Source: Prevotellaceae bacterium UBA1716 (GTDB taxonomy: Bacteria > Bacteroidota > Bacteroidia > Bacteroidales > Bacteroidaceae). Taken from it: 5,511 bases of DNA. The position numbers were made by a program, and so were the translations under genes. The notes below the pieces were generated by a model that was given only the letters and a program-made list of their open reading frames with translations, ran no database searches and was not told the origin of the DNA. The DNA is taken from contig DCIW01000179.1 of the NCBI GenBank assembly GCA_002317225.1, forward strand, positions 1 through 5,511, written 5' to 3'. Shown one piece after another: positions 5,274 through 5,511 of the stretch; the stretch's first letter is position 1, and each line of letters begins with the position of its first letter.

Positions 5274-5511
5274 TAGTTATCAAAAATGAATGCTTTTATT
5301 TCCCAAACCACTTCTACTCCTTTATTCTTACTATCCAACAAGGGGATAAATAAACCGATGGATCTTAGGCTAAATACATAAAAAAAGTCGATTAATTAAC
5401 ATGGGCGACAATTATAAAGAGATGAAATGTATGCTGAATTGAATAACGTAATTAGGTAGGCATAATAGAACAGTATCATGATATTCTTCTTGAGAATCTG
5501 CTGATTAGTTG

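Larger units (their letters stand above)
5041..5511. other. 471-base A/T-rich region without a convincing gene
   Basis: The only strong elements are the hairpin at 5221-5273 and the promoter box inside it. A 67-codon minus-strand frame (5341-5138) crosses the hairpin and shows no family features, so I do not call it. A second minus-strand frame is open from the right edge (5509-5396) and gives 37 residues, including MILFYYAYLITLFNSAY, before TAA. It could be the tail of a gene lying mostly outside the window, or chance. No tRNA is seen. Confidence 0.6.

Noticed and set aside
5138..5341. 67-codon minus-strand frame
   Set aside because: It runs through the 53-base palindrome and promoter box and has no family-like sequence; the frame is likely chance.

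Overview
The window looks like a piece of a Bacteroidales chromosome, probably Prevotella or Bacteroides. The signs are the Bacteroidetes-type -7 promoter box (TAnnTTTG), start codons preceded by A-rich leaders instead of strong Shine-Dalgarno sites, a flavodoxin of the Flavodoxin_4 type made as a lipoprotein, and a carboxymuconolactone decarboxylase/cupin fusion of the kind common in that order. The genus is an inference. Every gene I can support is on the minus strand, so transcription runs right to left.

Left part (1-2820): a tight three-gene operon. In transcription order it encodes a predicted lipoprotein flavodoxin (2715-1966), an exported protein with two CMD-like domains and a C-terminal cupin (1969-881), and an AraC-family regulator (878 to beyond the left edge). 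The first two genes overlap by 4 bases (ATGA) and the second and third are 2 bases apart, so they should be co-transcribed and probably translationally coupled. Just upstream of the flavodoxin gene is a perfect -7 box (2751-2758). Above it are two direct repeats of 19 bases matching at 16, with a 21-base period (2781-2799 and 2802-2820). This is the geometry of an AraC-type operator beside the -33 region. The simplest reading is an autoregulated redox or electrophile-response operon, with both effector proteins acting outside the cytoplasm and the regulator encoded last. The inducer and substrate cannot be read from the sequence.

Middle (2821-3068): intergenic DNA with a candidate dispersed repeat (about 2942-3055). 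It has 10-base perfect inverted arms enclosing four exact-phase 9-base tandem units.

Right part (3069-5040): a PLP-dependent aldolase of the low-specificity threonine aldolase family (4091-3069), then two small unrecognised four-helix membrane proteins (4498-4133 and 5040-4594). The last 471 bases hold no convincing gene. They contain a striking 53-base hairpin (5221-5273) carrying a perfect -7 box for the minus strand, and a possible gene remnant.

Base composition falls from left to right: 31 of 60 bases are G+C at 1321-1380, against 15 of 60 at 4981-5040. This suggests an older core on the left and more variable DNA on the right.
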